DNA from: Candidatus Rifleibacteriota bacterium
GTDB taxonomy: Bacteria > Riflebacteria > Ozemobacteria > Ozemobacterales > Ozemobacteraceae
Direction: 5' to 3'
Assembly: GCA_029565415.1 (NCBI GenBank)
Contig: JAKQOH010000097.1
Location: 20,410-84,409, forward strand
DNA length: 64,000 nucleotides
Made by a program: the position numbers and the translations under genes. Below the pieces are notes generated by a model, which worked only from the letters and a program-made list of their open reading frames with translations, did not search any database and was not told where the DNA came from. This document shows positions 52,891-62,874 of the stretch, one piece after another; position 1 is the first letter of the stretch, and the number at the start of each line of letters is the position of its first letter.

Positions 52891-55824
52891 ATGCTCGATA
52901 CCATTGAACTGTTCAACGGTCTGACCCGCCAGGAGCTGGAACAGATCGCCACGATCACCGTCGCCGTGACGTACAACCGCGGCGAAGTGATCTTCCAGCA
53001 GGGCGACTTTTCCCGCGACTTCTACATCGTCAAGAGCGGACAGATCGAAGTGTCCGTTCGCGACATCTTCCAGGAACACAAAGTGGTCGCCGTTCTGAAG
53101 AATGGGGACTTCTTCGGGGAGATGGCCCTCTTCGACAAGGATTCCGCCCGTTCCGCGACCACCACGGCGCTTCAGCAGACGATTCTGCTCAAGATCCCCG
53201 GTCAGGATTTCGAGCGTCTGCTGCGCGAGAAGCCCTCGATCAGCTTCAAGCTGCTCGGCGCCCTCAGCCGGCGGCTGAAGACCGCGAACGTCTCGACCGT
53301 TCCCGTATCCGACAAGAAGCGTGAGGCGAAAGTCATCACGGTGGCCTCGGCCCGGAACGGCTACGGCAAGACGACGTTCTCCACGACCCTCGCCCACATG
53401 CTCGGCTCCGAGCTTCCCCGCAAGGTTCTGTACATCGATCTCGACGTGTATTTCGGCGACGGCACGTTCGTCATGGGCGTGTTCTCGCCAAAGTCGATCC
53501 TCACGTTCTTCGAATCGATCAAGACCGGCATCTCCGGCTGGGACGTCCTCGTGCGGCATCTCGTGCGGCACACCGACAACCTGTACAGCCTGCCCGCCCC
53601 GGGCGACTTCCTCGAGGGCGAGAAAGTGTCTGCCACTGACCTCGTCTCGTCGCTCAAGGTGTGCCGGCAGTATTTCGATTACCTCGTCATCGACACCGAC
53701 AGCAGCGTCTCGGATCTGCTGCTGAACGCGATAGACCTGTCGGATCACCTGTTCTTCCTCGTCGACACCGCCGACGCCCTTGCGATCAAGAACAACGCCC
53801 GGTTCCTGCAGGGGATGGGCCACCTGAACATCAACGAGAACCGCGTCAACCTGCTCGTCACCCGCACCGAAGAGTCGTTCGATGCCGACAAGGTGAAGAA
53901 GCTGTTCAAATACCGGGTTCTCGGCGGCCTGCCCGAGTTCAAGAAGACCGTCATGGAGCACGGTCAGACGATGTATCAGCGGGGCCCGACCAGCCCCTAC
54001 TGCAACGTCGTCCGGCTGCTGATCCGCACCGTCCTCCAGGAAACCGCGCTCCAGACCCAGTCCCAGGGTGGGTTCATCTACCGGTTCCTCTTCGCCCCCG
54101 ATAAGGGTGACCGCAAGGGTCAGCTGCCGGCGCTTCCCGAGATGCCGGTTTCGTGCGAGGTGCTTACCAGCATCAACGAGGAGTCCTGCGCTTCGCTGCT
54201 GAAATATGCTCGTGCAAATATAACGCACGGCAATCTCGAAAAGGCCCAGGCGGACGTGATGCGTCTCGTGCCGCTCTGCCCCCGATCGAGCGCCGTGTAT
54301 CAGATCCTCGGCGAGATCTTCACCCTCCAGAAGAACATCTCGATGGCCGTCGACGCGCTGAAGAAAGCGATCGAACTGGATTCCGAGAATCACATGGCCC
54401 TTGGCTACCTGGCCCACATTCTCTCCGACAACGAGATGCGTGACCGGGCCCTCACGACGGTCCGCTCGAAGATCAGCTCGAATCCCGACTTCCCCGACCT
54501 GCACAACGACTGCGGCAAGCTGCTGTTCCAGTTCCGTCAGTATGAGGAGGCGATCCAGCAGTTCCGCAAGGCGCTCGAACTGAATCCGCAGTATGCCGAA
54601 GCGCGGCTATACATGGCGATGTGCATGGGCGAGAACAACGAGATCGAGGCCGCGATCCGCGAGCTGATGAACATCAAGCCGAAAAACGTGCGGGTCTATT
54701 ATCTGCTGGGCATCTACTTCAACAGCGCGGGTCAGTTCTACGAGTCGATGCAGGCACTGTCGGTCGTCGAGAATCTCCAGAGCAACTACTTCGACGTCGC
54801 CGAGCGGCTCGCCACCCTGCGCGAGTATTTCGACAAGCTCAACAGCCTGCTGAACATGCACCAGGAGCTTCTCGACGCCCACCCGAACTACCCCGACCTG
54901 CACCTGAAGATGGGCAACCTGCTGATGATGGTCGGCCGGTACAAAGAGGCCGAGCAGAACTTCAAGGAAGCCCTCAAGCTGAACCCCGGTTACACCCTGG
55001 CCAGACAGAAGCTCGAAGCCCTGGCGAACATGCCCACCTACACCTCGGTGCTCACGACCGAGCTCGAGCAGCAGCTTTCGGATGCCCGCCAGGGCAGCCA
55101 GCAGCCGTTCGACGTCGAGCTCCGGTTCGAGAAGCTGCCGGGGATCGAATCCGGCCGGAAGGGGCGTGTCGAGGCGTTCGCGGTGCGTCTGCGCAACCAG
55201 CGCGGCGGCCGTGAGATCACGATGCCCCTCTCCCTGGACAACCTGTCAGAAGGCAAGATCGTGATTCACTGCACCGGCCTCGGCCGCGTGATGCCCGACG
55301 ATCTGCTGGTGCTCCAGATGGTCGAGGCGAAGACGAACGCCGTCGTCGCCAGCATGCCGGCTCTCGTCACGGCGAACGATCTGTGGGCCGGCCGCCTGGT
55401 ACTCGATCTGACCGGTGAACAGGCCCGCCTCTGGCACTACCCCGGCGCCGGCATCTCCGACGGCCTGGCCCTGCCGGTCCGCTACTTCTGCGTGAGCGTC
55501 CAGTCGCCGGCTCTCGCCCGGGGGCTGCGCGCCACGCCGCCCGTCTGGCGTGCCGAGCTGACGAACCCGAACACCAGCGCGAAGGCGACCGGCTACCCGA
55601 ACCCCGACCAGTCGGAACTGGCCACCTTCACGCTCACCTCGTCTGACGGAAAAGATGTCGTCCGCGTCTCCGATCGCATGCACCTGCGCATCTTCTCGGC
55701 CAACGGCCGCGAGGTCGTGGCGATGGACTTCACGATCCTCCAGGAGGACATCGACGCGTTCTGCAAGACGATCGCCGTGAACAACCTCCCCCAGATCGAG
55801 GAGCTCGCCTCCGAAGCCCAGTAA
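52891..55824 (+). CDS. Cyclic-nucleotide-binding / MinD-CpaE-like ATPase / TPR fusion protein
   Basis: 977 aa, no signal peptide, cytosolic. Residues about 1-130 are a cNMP-binding domain; the phosphate cassette GEMALFDKDSARSA keeps the Arg that binds cAMP. About 145-410 is a ParA/MinD/CpaE-type ATPase: Walker A RNGYGKTT (the deviant signature Lys is Arg), YIDLDVYFGDG, and the Walker B-like DYLVIDTD. About 440-720 are TPR repeats (EEAIQQFRKALELNPQYAEA), and about 730-977 a beta-rich C-terminal domain. CpaE-like ATPases position pilus machines, and the next operon encodes pilin-like proteins. GAGGAG precedes ATG 52891. The gene is bracketed by its own promoter and terminator. Confidence 0.88.
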   Translation: MLDTIELFNGLTRQELEQIATITVAVTYNRGEVIFQQGDFSRDFYIVKSGQIEVSVRDIFQEHKVVAVLKNGDFFGEMALFDKDSARSATTTALQQTILLKIPGQDFERLLREKPSISFKLLGALSRRLKTANVSTVPVSDKKREAKVITVASARNGYGKTTFSTTLAHMLGSELPRKVLYIDLDVYFGDGTFVMGVFSPKSILTFFESIKTGISGWDVLVRHLVRHTDNLYSLPAPGDFLEGEKVSATDLVSSLKVCRQYFDYLVIDTDSSVSDLLLNAIDLSDHLFFLVDTADALAIKNNARFLQGMGHLNINENRVNLLVTRTEESFDADKVKKLFKYRVLGGLPEFKKTVMEHGQTMYQRGPTSPYCNVVRLLIRTVLQETALQTQSQGGFIYRFLFAPDKGDRKGQLPALPEMPVSCEVLTSINEESCASLLKYARANITHGNLEKAQADVMRLVPLCPRSSAVYQILGEIFTLQKNISMAVDALKKAIELDSENHMALGYLAHILSDNEMRDRALTTVRSKISSNPDFPDLHNDCGKLLFQFRQYEEAIQQFRKALELNPQYAEARLYMAMCMGENNEIEAAIRELMNIKPKNVRVYYLLGIYFNSAGQFYESMQALSVVENLQSNYFDVAERLATLREYFDKLNSLLNMHQELLDAHPNYPDLHLKMGNLLMMVGRYKEAEQNFKEALKLNPGYTLARQKLEALANMPTYTSVLTTELEQQLSDARQGSQQPFDVELRFEKLPGIESGRKGRVEAFAVRLRNQRGGREITMPLSLDNLSEGKIVIHCTGLGRVMPDDLLVLQMVEAKTNAVVASMPALVTANDLWAGRLVLDLTGEQARLWHYPGAGISDGLALPVRYFCVSVQSPALARGLRATPPVWRAELTNPNTSAKATGYPNPDQSELATFTLTSSDGKDVVRVSDRMHLRIFSANGREVVAMDFTILQEDIDAFCKTIAVNNLPQIEELASEAQ

Positions 55825-55839
55825 TCCCTGCCCCGTCCC

Positions 55840-55875
55840 GAAGCCCCCGGCGGTCTCCGCCGGGGGCTTCTTATC
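55840..55875 (+). terminator. Rho-independent terminator
   Basis: GAAGCCCCCGGCGG and CCGCCGGGGGCTTC form a perfect 14-bp stem with a TCT loop, followed by TTATC. It lies 15 bp after the fusion gene. Confidence 0.85.
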
Positions 55876-55924
55876 GACAGGAATCATCCTTTTCCCGATT
55901 GTGGCAGCGAAAAGGATTTCGGGG

Positions 55925-55930
55925 TACAAT
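55925..55930 (+). promoter_or_regulatory. -10 element for the pseudopilin operon
   Basis: TACAAT at 55925-55930, 36 bases before ATG 55967. The possible -35 boxes TTGTGG (spacer 20) or TGGCAG (spacer 17) are weak, so an activator may be needed. Confidence 0.4.
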
Positions 55931-55966
55931 GAAAACAGAGAGGTCGCATACAGAGGGAGTCAGGCG

Positions 55967-58900
55967 ATGCATACGATGATAAACTGGCTGCTGGCAAAGG
56001 TTCGTGCCGTTTCGCGCAGAATGAGAAGGAGTTCGGTCCAGGCCAGACGCTCGGGGGTCACGCTGGCAGAAGCGCTCGTCCTGATCATCGTCGCGGGAAA
56101 TTTGATGGTTCCCGTCATTGGCACGCTCCACAACGGTATCGAGCGTACCAATAAATACGCCCACCAGGACCGCATGCGCACCATCGCCCAGGGAGAGATG
56201 TCCCGCATCCTCACCGAAGCATCATTCATGCGCCTTCCCGTGGTCGGCTACGTCGCAACCAAAACCTGGCCCATCAACGACCCCGATCCCATCGCGACCT
56301 ATGTCATGGAAGTCGAGACCCTCGAAAACATTCAGCTCGCGACGCTCACCTCGACCATCACCGGCGATTTCCCCGATCCCGACAACGTCGTGGGCACCCA
56401 GCCGTCGAATCTCAAGGCGGTCGTGATCACCGTCACCAACGTCTCGGATGGAGAAGATCCCGCCAATCCGATGCAGATCCGCATGTTTTCGATGGTGGCG
56501 ATCCCCCGGTCGTTCAATCCGAACCGCATCTACATCTCCGACAAAGACAATATCTGCATCTATGCCATCGACCCGAAAACACGTAACGTCGTCGAGACGT
56601 TCCCCCTTCCCAGGCAGAATCCTAACATCTCGGCGAGCAACAACAAATCATCGCGCCCAGGCAACATTGCCGTCCATCCGAACACAAACTGGATACTGAC
56701 TCAGCGTGAACAGACCCTCCTCTGGACGAATGTCGCGATCCTCTCCCCCACTCGTCGTTCTTCATACCAAGCCTATGCGACCTCGTCGACGTTTCTTGTT
56801 GATCCCACCGACAACGAGGAAGTTCGCAAAGATCGCGGAGTGGCGTTCCGCCCCGACGGCCGGTTCTGTTATGTGACCTCACACGCTCCGACCTGCGTGT
56901 CGATTTTTTCCGTGCCTGAAACGCTTCCTGCATCCCTCACCTTTCAGAGATCTCTGACGACGGGCGGGGATAAGATCACCGATCTCCAGGTCGGAGAAGA
57001 CGGATATTTATATATTGGTGATTACAGCTATGGCAGCAAGTGTTTCCGCCGGCTGAACATGTATGCACCTCCGGCCCAGGCCGTTCTGGAAGATTTCGAT
57101 GTGAAACCCAACAAGGAACCGATCGCCGCCTGCACTTCCCGTGATGGTCGCGATGTCTACGCGGTCTGGAAGGGTGGCATCGTCACCGTTTCCTCCTCCA
57201 CAATCACCACGGGCTGGGCATCGGCCACGATTTCCGTCCCGACCTCCCTCGGGGAAGACCTTCAGGACATCCAGATCACGGGAGACAACGCAATCGCCGT
57301 CGTCACATCGAAGAAGGGCGGCGGAAACACACGAATATATGGTCTCGCCCTCCCCATGCAACCGAGCAAGATCACCACCTGGAGTGTTCCGAACCAGCTT
57401 GCATTCCCGGGAAGCGGAGAAGTCACGAACCAGGCCGTTCTCAGCCCGACCATGAATGAAATCTGGGTGGATCGCAAATCGGCAGGCGTCATCTATGCCA
57501 TCGATGGTGACGGTCTCGCGGCGGGTTCTTATACGACCGCCATCGCCAGCGACCGCGTGATCACGTTTCTTCCGAATGGAGATGCCGGATGCGTTGCGGC
57601 AAAACCGCCGGAACTCGTTGCCGTCGGCTGTTCAGGGGTGAACTCGATCGAGCTCATAGACCCATATTCCAAAATCCATTACGAGGATCTCCGGCAGAGT
57701 GCTTATTACGGAAAACCGGTCCATCTGGCTTTCGACGGCACGGGAAGCCGCCTCAGCGCCTGCTACGATCTGTATTCCACTCTCCCCACCGAGCATGACG
57801 TATTCAATCAGAAGCGGCTCGCCGACATCGACCCGGAAGCCTGGGGCACCACCAATCAGCGCAAGCCCACACACCACATCTACTATCAGAACGGCGGACG
57901 TCTGATCCAGAAATACGGCACCGTCGTCAGCTCCAACGGCTATATCTCCATCGACAAGACCGGGGTGAAGCGTGCCGACGAGGATTTCGCCCTCACGGCC
58001 TCGATGAGCGATGTCGTCGCCCTCAACGACGGGGGAGCGCTCGTTCTGATGACCAACACCACCGACGGCTGGACCCGCCTCGACCGCATCGGCCCCGACG
58101 CCACCATCTGGACCCGCTGGGACAGCCGCTTCGACGGTTTCCCCACCCATGGCGCCACCCGCATGGCCGTCAGCCCCGACGACAGCCTGCTGGCCTTCTA
58201 TGTCCCACCAATCGGGGGCAATCCCGAGCAGGTTCAGATGTTCGATCTTCGAACGAACGATTTCGGCAAACTGACACAACAGAATGGTTTGATTTCTGAA
58301 GTCCGCAACTCAACAAGCGGTAGATTCGATGTGACTCCGTATATCACACACAATTCATCGACCTTGTCTGCCACCAACCGGCCGATCATCGAGGCATTCA
58401 CTGCCAATGATTCAATTTCGGCATTTCAAAATTATCCGGCAAACTTTTGGGATCAAACGGGCTATCGATTTCGTGGTCACGCACAACGGTATTTCGGATA
58501 TTTTCAGCCGGGCAATTACTCCATAAGCACACTCGGTGGTCAGTATTGTAATTATTTCCGACTGTTTTTGGACAGCACCGTCCAATGGGTGGCCTGGAAT
58601 GTCAATGTCGGGTATCCGTTTTATCAAGTCCCAGCCGCGTTCACAACTGGCCATTCCACTTCTTTCCAGATGGACAGCAGCGATCAGGCAAACGACGACA
58701 TCATCGGCGCGGTGTTTTTCTCGATCAACCCTGCCGATCCGGCACCCACGAACTCGACGAATGATGGGACAACCGTCACGGGGCTTACCGCTGGAGACTG
58801 GAAACGCACTCCGTCATCCCTCTTTCGGCCACTTCGGTTCACACCACAGAATATCGGAACATGGGTAAATCCCACGACGAACACGAACCCCAATCGGATT

Positions 58901-60940
58901 TTCATGACTTATTCCCGGGATGTCGCCTCGCCGACCCTGTGGGTGTTCAACGCCGAGACCAGCCGGCTGCTCGGCATCCCCTACGGCGGGAACCTGATGT
59001 ATTCGGGCCTGGTCGCAAGTATCGGCGCCGACCTGTCGATGGGAATGGCAATCGCTCCCGACGGTCAGCGGCTGATGATCGCGGCGGCAAATCCGAACCG
59101 GGTATATCTGGTGGATGTCTCGACGCCGGTTCAGAGCAGTTTCATGAAGGTGATCGACCACATCGAACTCAGCCAGCCCCCCACCTGCATCGCCGCCCGC
59201 CCCTTCACCCGGGTGAACAGCAAGAAAAACACCTATGAAGTCGCGGCGGAAATGGCCTCCGGCATCGGCGGAAGCAACATGGCAGCCGTCGCCTCCGGCG
59301 GCATCTACGTGGTCGGGGCGACCTCCTGTATCTTCGGAACGTCATCGAAGAAGGTTCTTGAGTTCAATCCTCTCCTGAATTCCCTCACGGATAAAGGCGA
59401 CAAACTTCTCAGGGCAGTCGACGGACATTCCGTTTTCTCTTACGACGGGGACCTGTATGCCATGAATGGCCGCTCGACATCCACAAATCTCGCCTGGGTT
59501 CAGCGCTGGAATCCTACGACGAATATCGCCAGTTCCTCTGTTGACCCCACCAATAATCTTCCGACTGGGTTGATCTCCTACTGGAAATTCGACGAAACTT
59601 CGGGAACCACGGCGGCGGATTCCGTCGGGACGAATCATGGCACCATTGCCGGAAATCCGGTATGGACTGCAGGAAAATACGGAAACTGTCTCCAGTTCGA
59701 TGGAAATGGCGATTACGTGAATTGTGGGAACAATACCAGCCTCAAATTTGGTTCGAGCGACTTCACGATATCGCTCTGGTTCAACACCACCGTGATCGGC
59801 CAGGACGTCACCTCCTGGAGGTCCATGCTTGGGTGGGGCTCCTGGGCAAGTACGGGAACGTCCATTTACGGTCGTCTCAATCTCCACCGAACTGGCGGTT
59901 ATCTCGACACCTGGTGGAACAATGCGGAGCAAGTGACCGGTTCGACTCCAAACCTCCAGTCCGGCACTTGGCGCCACCTGGCTCTCACAAGATCTGGAAA
60001 CACGTTCCAGTATTACCTCGACGGCACAGCCGATGGTTCTTCCTATTCAAACACCGTGTCATTTGATCTGAACGTCTTTCTTATCGGAAAAGCCCCCGAC
60101 AGCACCAGTAACTTCCTGGGAGAAGCCGACGGTCAGTTCATCGGGAAGATCGATGATGTCCAGGTCTACAACCGGGCGCTGAGCGTCACCGAGATCGGTG
60201 TTGCCAAAAATGGCGGCACCACCCCTGTCACCCCACCCGGTGTTTATCTGGCGAAATCCCTTGCTGATGACGGAGTCACGGAGAGCAAGCGATACTGGCA
60301 CGGCGGCGCCATGACCCCCTATGGCTATGTCATGGGCGGCGGCGTGGACGGAACGGACCGCAACTCCTGCCAGGTCTACTGGCCGAACGTCATCTCCAGC
60401 TATACCAGCGCCACCAGCCTGCATTACGGCCTCACCCGCGAGCTTCCCAACCTGCCTTCCACCACACACGGTCCGGCGTTCGTCTATCACAAAGGATATC
60501 TGTATCAGATCGGGGGGGCGCAGATTGGCTCAACCTACATCGGCGGGGTGAAGCGGTTCGATTTTTCGACCAACACCTGGACTGCTCTGACCGCAGCTGC
60601 CGACGGCGACTCCCTCACCGACCCGGGATTCCTGACGGAGCGGTATCAGCACGCAGCCTGCTCGTTCGGTGACGAGATCTTCGTCTTCGGTGGGGCCCAA
60701 TGGAACAACGCCGGCGCTTCGATCATCAAAGACTCCTTCGCCTGGAATCCGGATACCAAAGTCATCCGGAAACTGGCTCAGATTCCCAACACCCATGGCG
60801 GAACAGTCACGGATTCAACGCTGGCCCTTCGCACTTCAGGCATGACAGCCATCCCCTGTGGTTCCGCCATCTATCTGTTCGGCGGTGGTTCGACGTGGGG
60901 CGGTGGCGGCTCAGGCCAGGTACTTAAATATATACCATGA
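55967..60940 (+). CDS. Giant prepilin-like adhesin with propeller, LamG and Kelch regions
   Basis: 1657 aa. Residues about 28-50 are a type IV prepilin signal: a basic leader, RRSGVTLAEALVLIIVAGNL with the Glu typical of the fifth mature position, and a hydrophobic helix. About 190-590 and 660-1130 contain beta-propeller-like repeats (NPNRIYISDKDNICIYAID; DVYAVWKGG; NPNRVYLVDVS). About 1205-1420 is a LamG/concanavalin domain (GLISYWKFDETSGTTAADSV... GKIDDVQVYNRALS). The end has Kelch-type blades (YVMGGGVDG; YLYQIGGAQIG; IFVFGGAQWN; IYLFGGGSTW). It is probably displayed at a pilus tip or surface. Base composition drops at 58270-58720. GAGGGAG precedes the ATG. The next gene overlaps by 4 bases. 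Confidence 0.82.
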   Translation: MHTMINWLLAKVRAVSRRMRRSSVQARRSGVTLAEALVLIIVAGNLMVPVIGTLHNGIERTNKYAHQDRMRTIAQGEMSRILTEASFMRLPVVGYVATKTWPINDPDPIATYVMEVETLENIQLATLTSTITGDFPDPDNVVGTQPSNLKAVVITVTNVSDGEDPANPMQIRMFSMVAIPRSFNPNRIYISDKDNICIYAIDPKTRNVVETFPLPRQNPNISASNNKSSRPGNIAVHPNTNWILTQREQTLLWTNVAILSPTRRSSYQAYATSSTFLVDPTDNEEVRKDRGVAFRPDGRFCYVTSHAPTCVSIFSVPETLPASLTFQRSLTTGGDKITDLQVGEDGYLYIGDYSYGSKCFRRLNMYAPPAQAVLEDFDVKPNKEPIAACTSRDGRDVYAVWKGGIVTVSSSTITTGWASATISVPTSLGEDLQDIQITGDNAIAVVTSKKGGGNTRIYGLALPMQPSKITTWSVPNQLAFPGSGEVTNQAVLSPTMNEIWVDRKSAGVIYAIDGDGLAAGSYTTAIASDRVITFLPNGDAGCVAAKPPELVAVGCSGVNSIELIDPYSKIHYEDLRQSAYYGKPVHLAFDGTGSRLSACYDLYSTLPTEHDVFNQKRLADIDPEAWGTTNQRKPTHHIYYQNGGRLIQKYGTVVSSNGYISIDKTGVKRADEDFALTASMSDVVALNDGGALVLMTNTTDGWTRLDRIGPDATIWTRWDSRFDGFPTHGATRMAVSPDDSLLAFYVPPIGGNPEQVQMFDLRTNDFGKLTQQNGLISEVRNSTSGRFDVTPYITHNSSTLSATNRPIIEAFTANDSISAFQNYPANFWDQTGYRFRGHAQRYFGYFQPGNYSISTLGGQYCNYFRLFLDSTVQWVAWNVNVGYPFYQVPAAFTTGHSTSFQMDSSDQANDDIIGAVFFSINPADPAPTNSTNDGTTVTGLTAGDWKRTPSSLFRPLRFTPQNIGTWVNPTTNTNPNRIFMTYSRDVASPTLWVFNAETSRLLGIPYGGNLMYSGLVASIGADLSMGMAIAPDGQRLMIAAANPNRVYLVDVSTPVQSSFMKVIDHIELSQPPTCIAARPFTRVNSKKNTYEVAAEMASGIGGSNMAAVASGGIYVVGATSCIFGTSSKKVLEFNPLLNSLTDKGDKLLRAVDGHSVFSYDGDLYAMNGRSTSTNLAWVQRWNPTTNIASSSVDPTNNLPTGLISYWKFDETSGTTAADSVGTNHGTIAGNPVWTAGKYGNCLQFDGNGDYVNCGNNTSLKFGSSDFTISLWFNTTVIGQDVTSWRSMLGWGSWASTGTSIYGRLNLHRTGGYLDTWWNNAEQVTGSTPNLQSGTWRHLALTRSGNTFQYYLDGTADGSSYSNTVSFDLNVFLIGKAPDSTSNFLGEADGQFIGKIDDVQVYNRALSVTEIGVAKNGGTTPVTPPGVYLAKSLADDGVTESKRYWHGGAMTPYGYVMGGGVDGTDRNSCQVYWPNVISSYTSATSLHYGLTRELPNLPSTTHGPAFVYHKGYLYQIGGAQIGSTYIGGVKRFDFSTNTWTALTAAADGDSLTDPGFLTERYQHAACSFGDEIFVFGGAQWNNAGASIIKDSFAWNPDTKVIRKLAQIPNTHGGTVTDSTLALRTSGMTAIPCGSAIYLFGGGSTWGGGGSGQVLKYIP

Positions 60941-61542
60941 AATATCATACCCCCTTTCAGAGTTTCATTGCCCAGTCCGGCAACTCGTTCTGTCGGCGAA
61001 GCACGGGCTACACGCTGATGGAAATTCTCGCGGTGCTGTCGATCATCGCCATCATGGCCAGCATCACGCTGCCGGCGGCGGACAACTTTTTTGCCTCCCA
61101 ACGGTTGTCGGCCGAGGCGAACACCTTCATCCAGAATGTCCGCATGGCCCAATATCTGGCATTAGAAACATCTGTATATTACAGATTATATTTTCTACCC
61201 GATGGAAGCGGCTACCAACTGAGTTCCTATGCACAGCCGACCGGTTGGGTCCAGACAACGGTCATTCAGAATGTTACGGACGCCCTCAATCCGGCCAGCA
61301 CCAACTGGGTCGATATCACCGGTATGGGAACGGTCGAAATCGACCCACTGGTCTCGTTCAAACCACCAGCCGGCGTTTCCATGATCTTCTTCCGCCCTGA
61401 CGGCCTTCTGGTGCGAACCCCGGAATACGAGGCCGATCCCGTTCCGGACTGCATCGCCTCGTTCAGCTTCGGACAAAGAGACTTGACGGTCAATGTGACC
61501 CCGGTGGGCATCAGAGCATCAGAGGAGTTCTACGAGGAATGA
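60937..61542 (+). CDS. GspH/FimT-like minor pseudopilin
   Basis: 201 aa. Prepilin signal STG-YTLMEILAVLSIIAIMAS at about 23-45, with Gly at -1 and Glu at +5. The body has the short helix plus beta-sheet expected of FimT/GspH, including NTFIQNVRMAQYLALE. It should be processed by a prepilin peptidase encoded elsewhere. The ATG overlaps the giant gene's TGA (ATGA). The first codons and 61150-61200 are AT-rich. Confidence 0.85.
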   Translation: MKYHTPFQSFIAQSGNSFCRRSTGYTLMEILAVLSIIAIMASITLPAADNFFASQRLSAEANTFIQNVRMAQYLALETSVYYRLYFLPDGSGYQLSSYAQPTGWVQTTVIQNVTDALNPASTNWVDITGMGTVEIDPLVSFKPPAGVSMIFFRPDGLLVRTPEYEADPVPDCIASFSFGQRDLTVNVTPVGIRASEEFYEE

Positions 61543-62126
61543 GACCGACACCGGCAAAAGCCGCCTTCACGATGGTCGAGGTTCTCGTGGCCTCGATGGT
61601 CTTTGCCCTGATGGCCGTTTCCCTGCTTTCCTACGTCCAGTCCGGCTCCGAGATCTGGCGCCGGGGACACCAGCGCATGAGTGTCTCCTCGTATTTCCGC
61701 ACGATCTCCCAGACGATCCAGCGCGATCTGCAGCAGGCCGACAAAGTCGTTGTCCCAGCCCTCAACCAGACGACAAGTGCGTTCAAATACGACATTCCGA
61801 TCTTCAAGAACAAAGCGTATATCGGGACGGGCACCCTTTCCCTCAAATGGATCTCTACTGATCGAACCCTGCTGCGCGATCTCTTCAGCGTGACTCCGAC
61901 CTTGACGATCGTCCCGACAAGCGCAGACGAGACGGCGGTGAACCAGATCGGCCGGGATCGTTTCAAGTTCATTCTTGCCCGGGATGTGGCCACCTTCTCG
62001 GCCACCCGTGTCTCATCCTGGTCGGTCAACGTGGCGATCGGCATTCAAAGCAGCATGGGGGGCGGCGAAGAACTCGTCGAAGGTCAACTGGCGACCATGA
62101 CGTTCGTCATTCCGGCCGGGAGGTGA
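61539..62126 (+). CDS. GspJ/PilW-like minor pseudopilin
   Basis: 195 aa. Prepilin signal KAA-FTMVEVLVASMVFALMAV at about 8-30; the residue before the cleavage site is Ala rather than the usual Gly. The body, with the WRRGHQRMSVSSYFRTISQT segment, resembles GspJ. The ATG overlaps the preceding stop by 4 bases. Whether Ala at -1 permits processing is uncertain. Confidence 0.78.
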   Translation: MRPTPAKAAFTMVEVLVASMVFALMAVSLLSYVQSGSEIWRRGHQRMSVSSYFRTISQTIQRDLQQADKVVVPALNQTTSAFKYDIPIFKNKAYIGTGTLSLKWISTDRTLLRDLFSVTPTLTIVPTSADETAVNQIGRDRFKFILARDVATFSATRVSSWSVNVAIGIQSSMGGGEELVEGQLATMTFVIPAGR

Positions 62127-62131
62127 AATCC

Positions 62132-62809
62132 ATGCGACGCGGATCAGCAGCCATCATTCTCACGATCATCATCCTGGGCTTCATGATGGCAATTTCCACC
62201 AGTTATGTCACGATGGTTCAAACCGAAACCCGTGTTCAGGCGAGTCAGGACAAGGCAGCCCGGGCACAGGACGCGGCCTTCGCCGGGGTCGGGTACGTGA
62301 TCGCCCGGCTTCTCGCGACCAGCAGCACCTTCCTGGTCGACAGCACCCAGGCCTCCATCAAGGGCAAGCGGTTGTATTTCGCCTACAGCCGGAATGCCTA
62401 TGACGTCACGGTGCGGTTCGATGATTTCGATGCCGACCCAACCACGACGTTTCAGAATGTCGCCTCCAGCCAGTGGCTGTATCCGCTCTCCCAGGGCATG
62501 CTGCTGGCGGATGAAATGGCGAGCTCGGTGGCCTTTCTGGTCACGACATACCCCGCGCCCAATCCCGCCGACACGGTCCCCCCCTACGACGTCGTTCCCG
62601 ATTACTACTACGTGAAATCCCAGGGAATGTATCGCGATATCGACCCCGGCGGACTGGTGACGGCGACCTACACGGCGCAGATTCTGGCCCGCCTCGTGAT
62701 CGCAACCTCGACGTTTCAGGTGAAGCTCGAACGATATCAGCCGATGGAAGTCGAGGTCGACAAGAACAACACGTCGTTTTTCCTGACGCCGAAGTTCATC
62801 TATCCCTGA
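62132..62809 (+). CDS. PilX/GspK-like pilus assembly protein
   Basis: 225 aa. Short basic start (MRRGSAAIILTIIILGFMMAI) and a single membrane helix, then a periplasmic domain, the plan of PilX/GspK. There is no strong prepilin Glu. ATG 62132 has GGGAGG 8 bases upstream; a GTG at 62123 overlaps the previous stop (GTGA) and is the alternative. It is the last gene of the four-gene operon. Confidence 0.72.
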   Translation: MRRGSAAIILTIIILGFMMAISTSYVTMVQTETRVQASQDKAARAQDAAFAGVGYVIARLLATSSTFLVDSTQASIKGKRLYFAYSRNAYDVTVRFDDFDADPTTTFQNVASSQWLYPLSQGMLLADEMASSVAFLVTTYPAPNPADTVPPYDVVPDYYYVKSQGMYRDIDPGGLVTATYTAQILARLVIATSTFQVKLERYQPMEVEVDKNNTSFFLTPKFIYP

Positions 62810-62874
62810 ACGACGCTCTCCGCCTGCACTCTCGCCCGGTTGTCGCCTCTCGGGGCTCGCCCGTGCCTTCGGGG

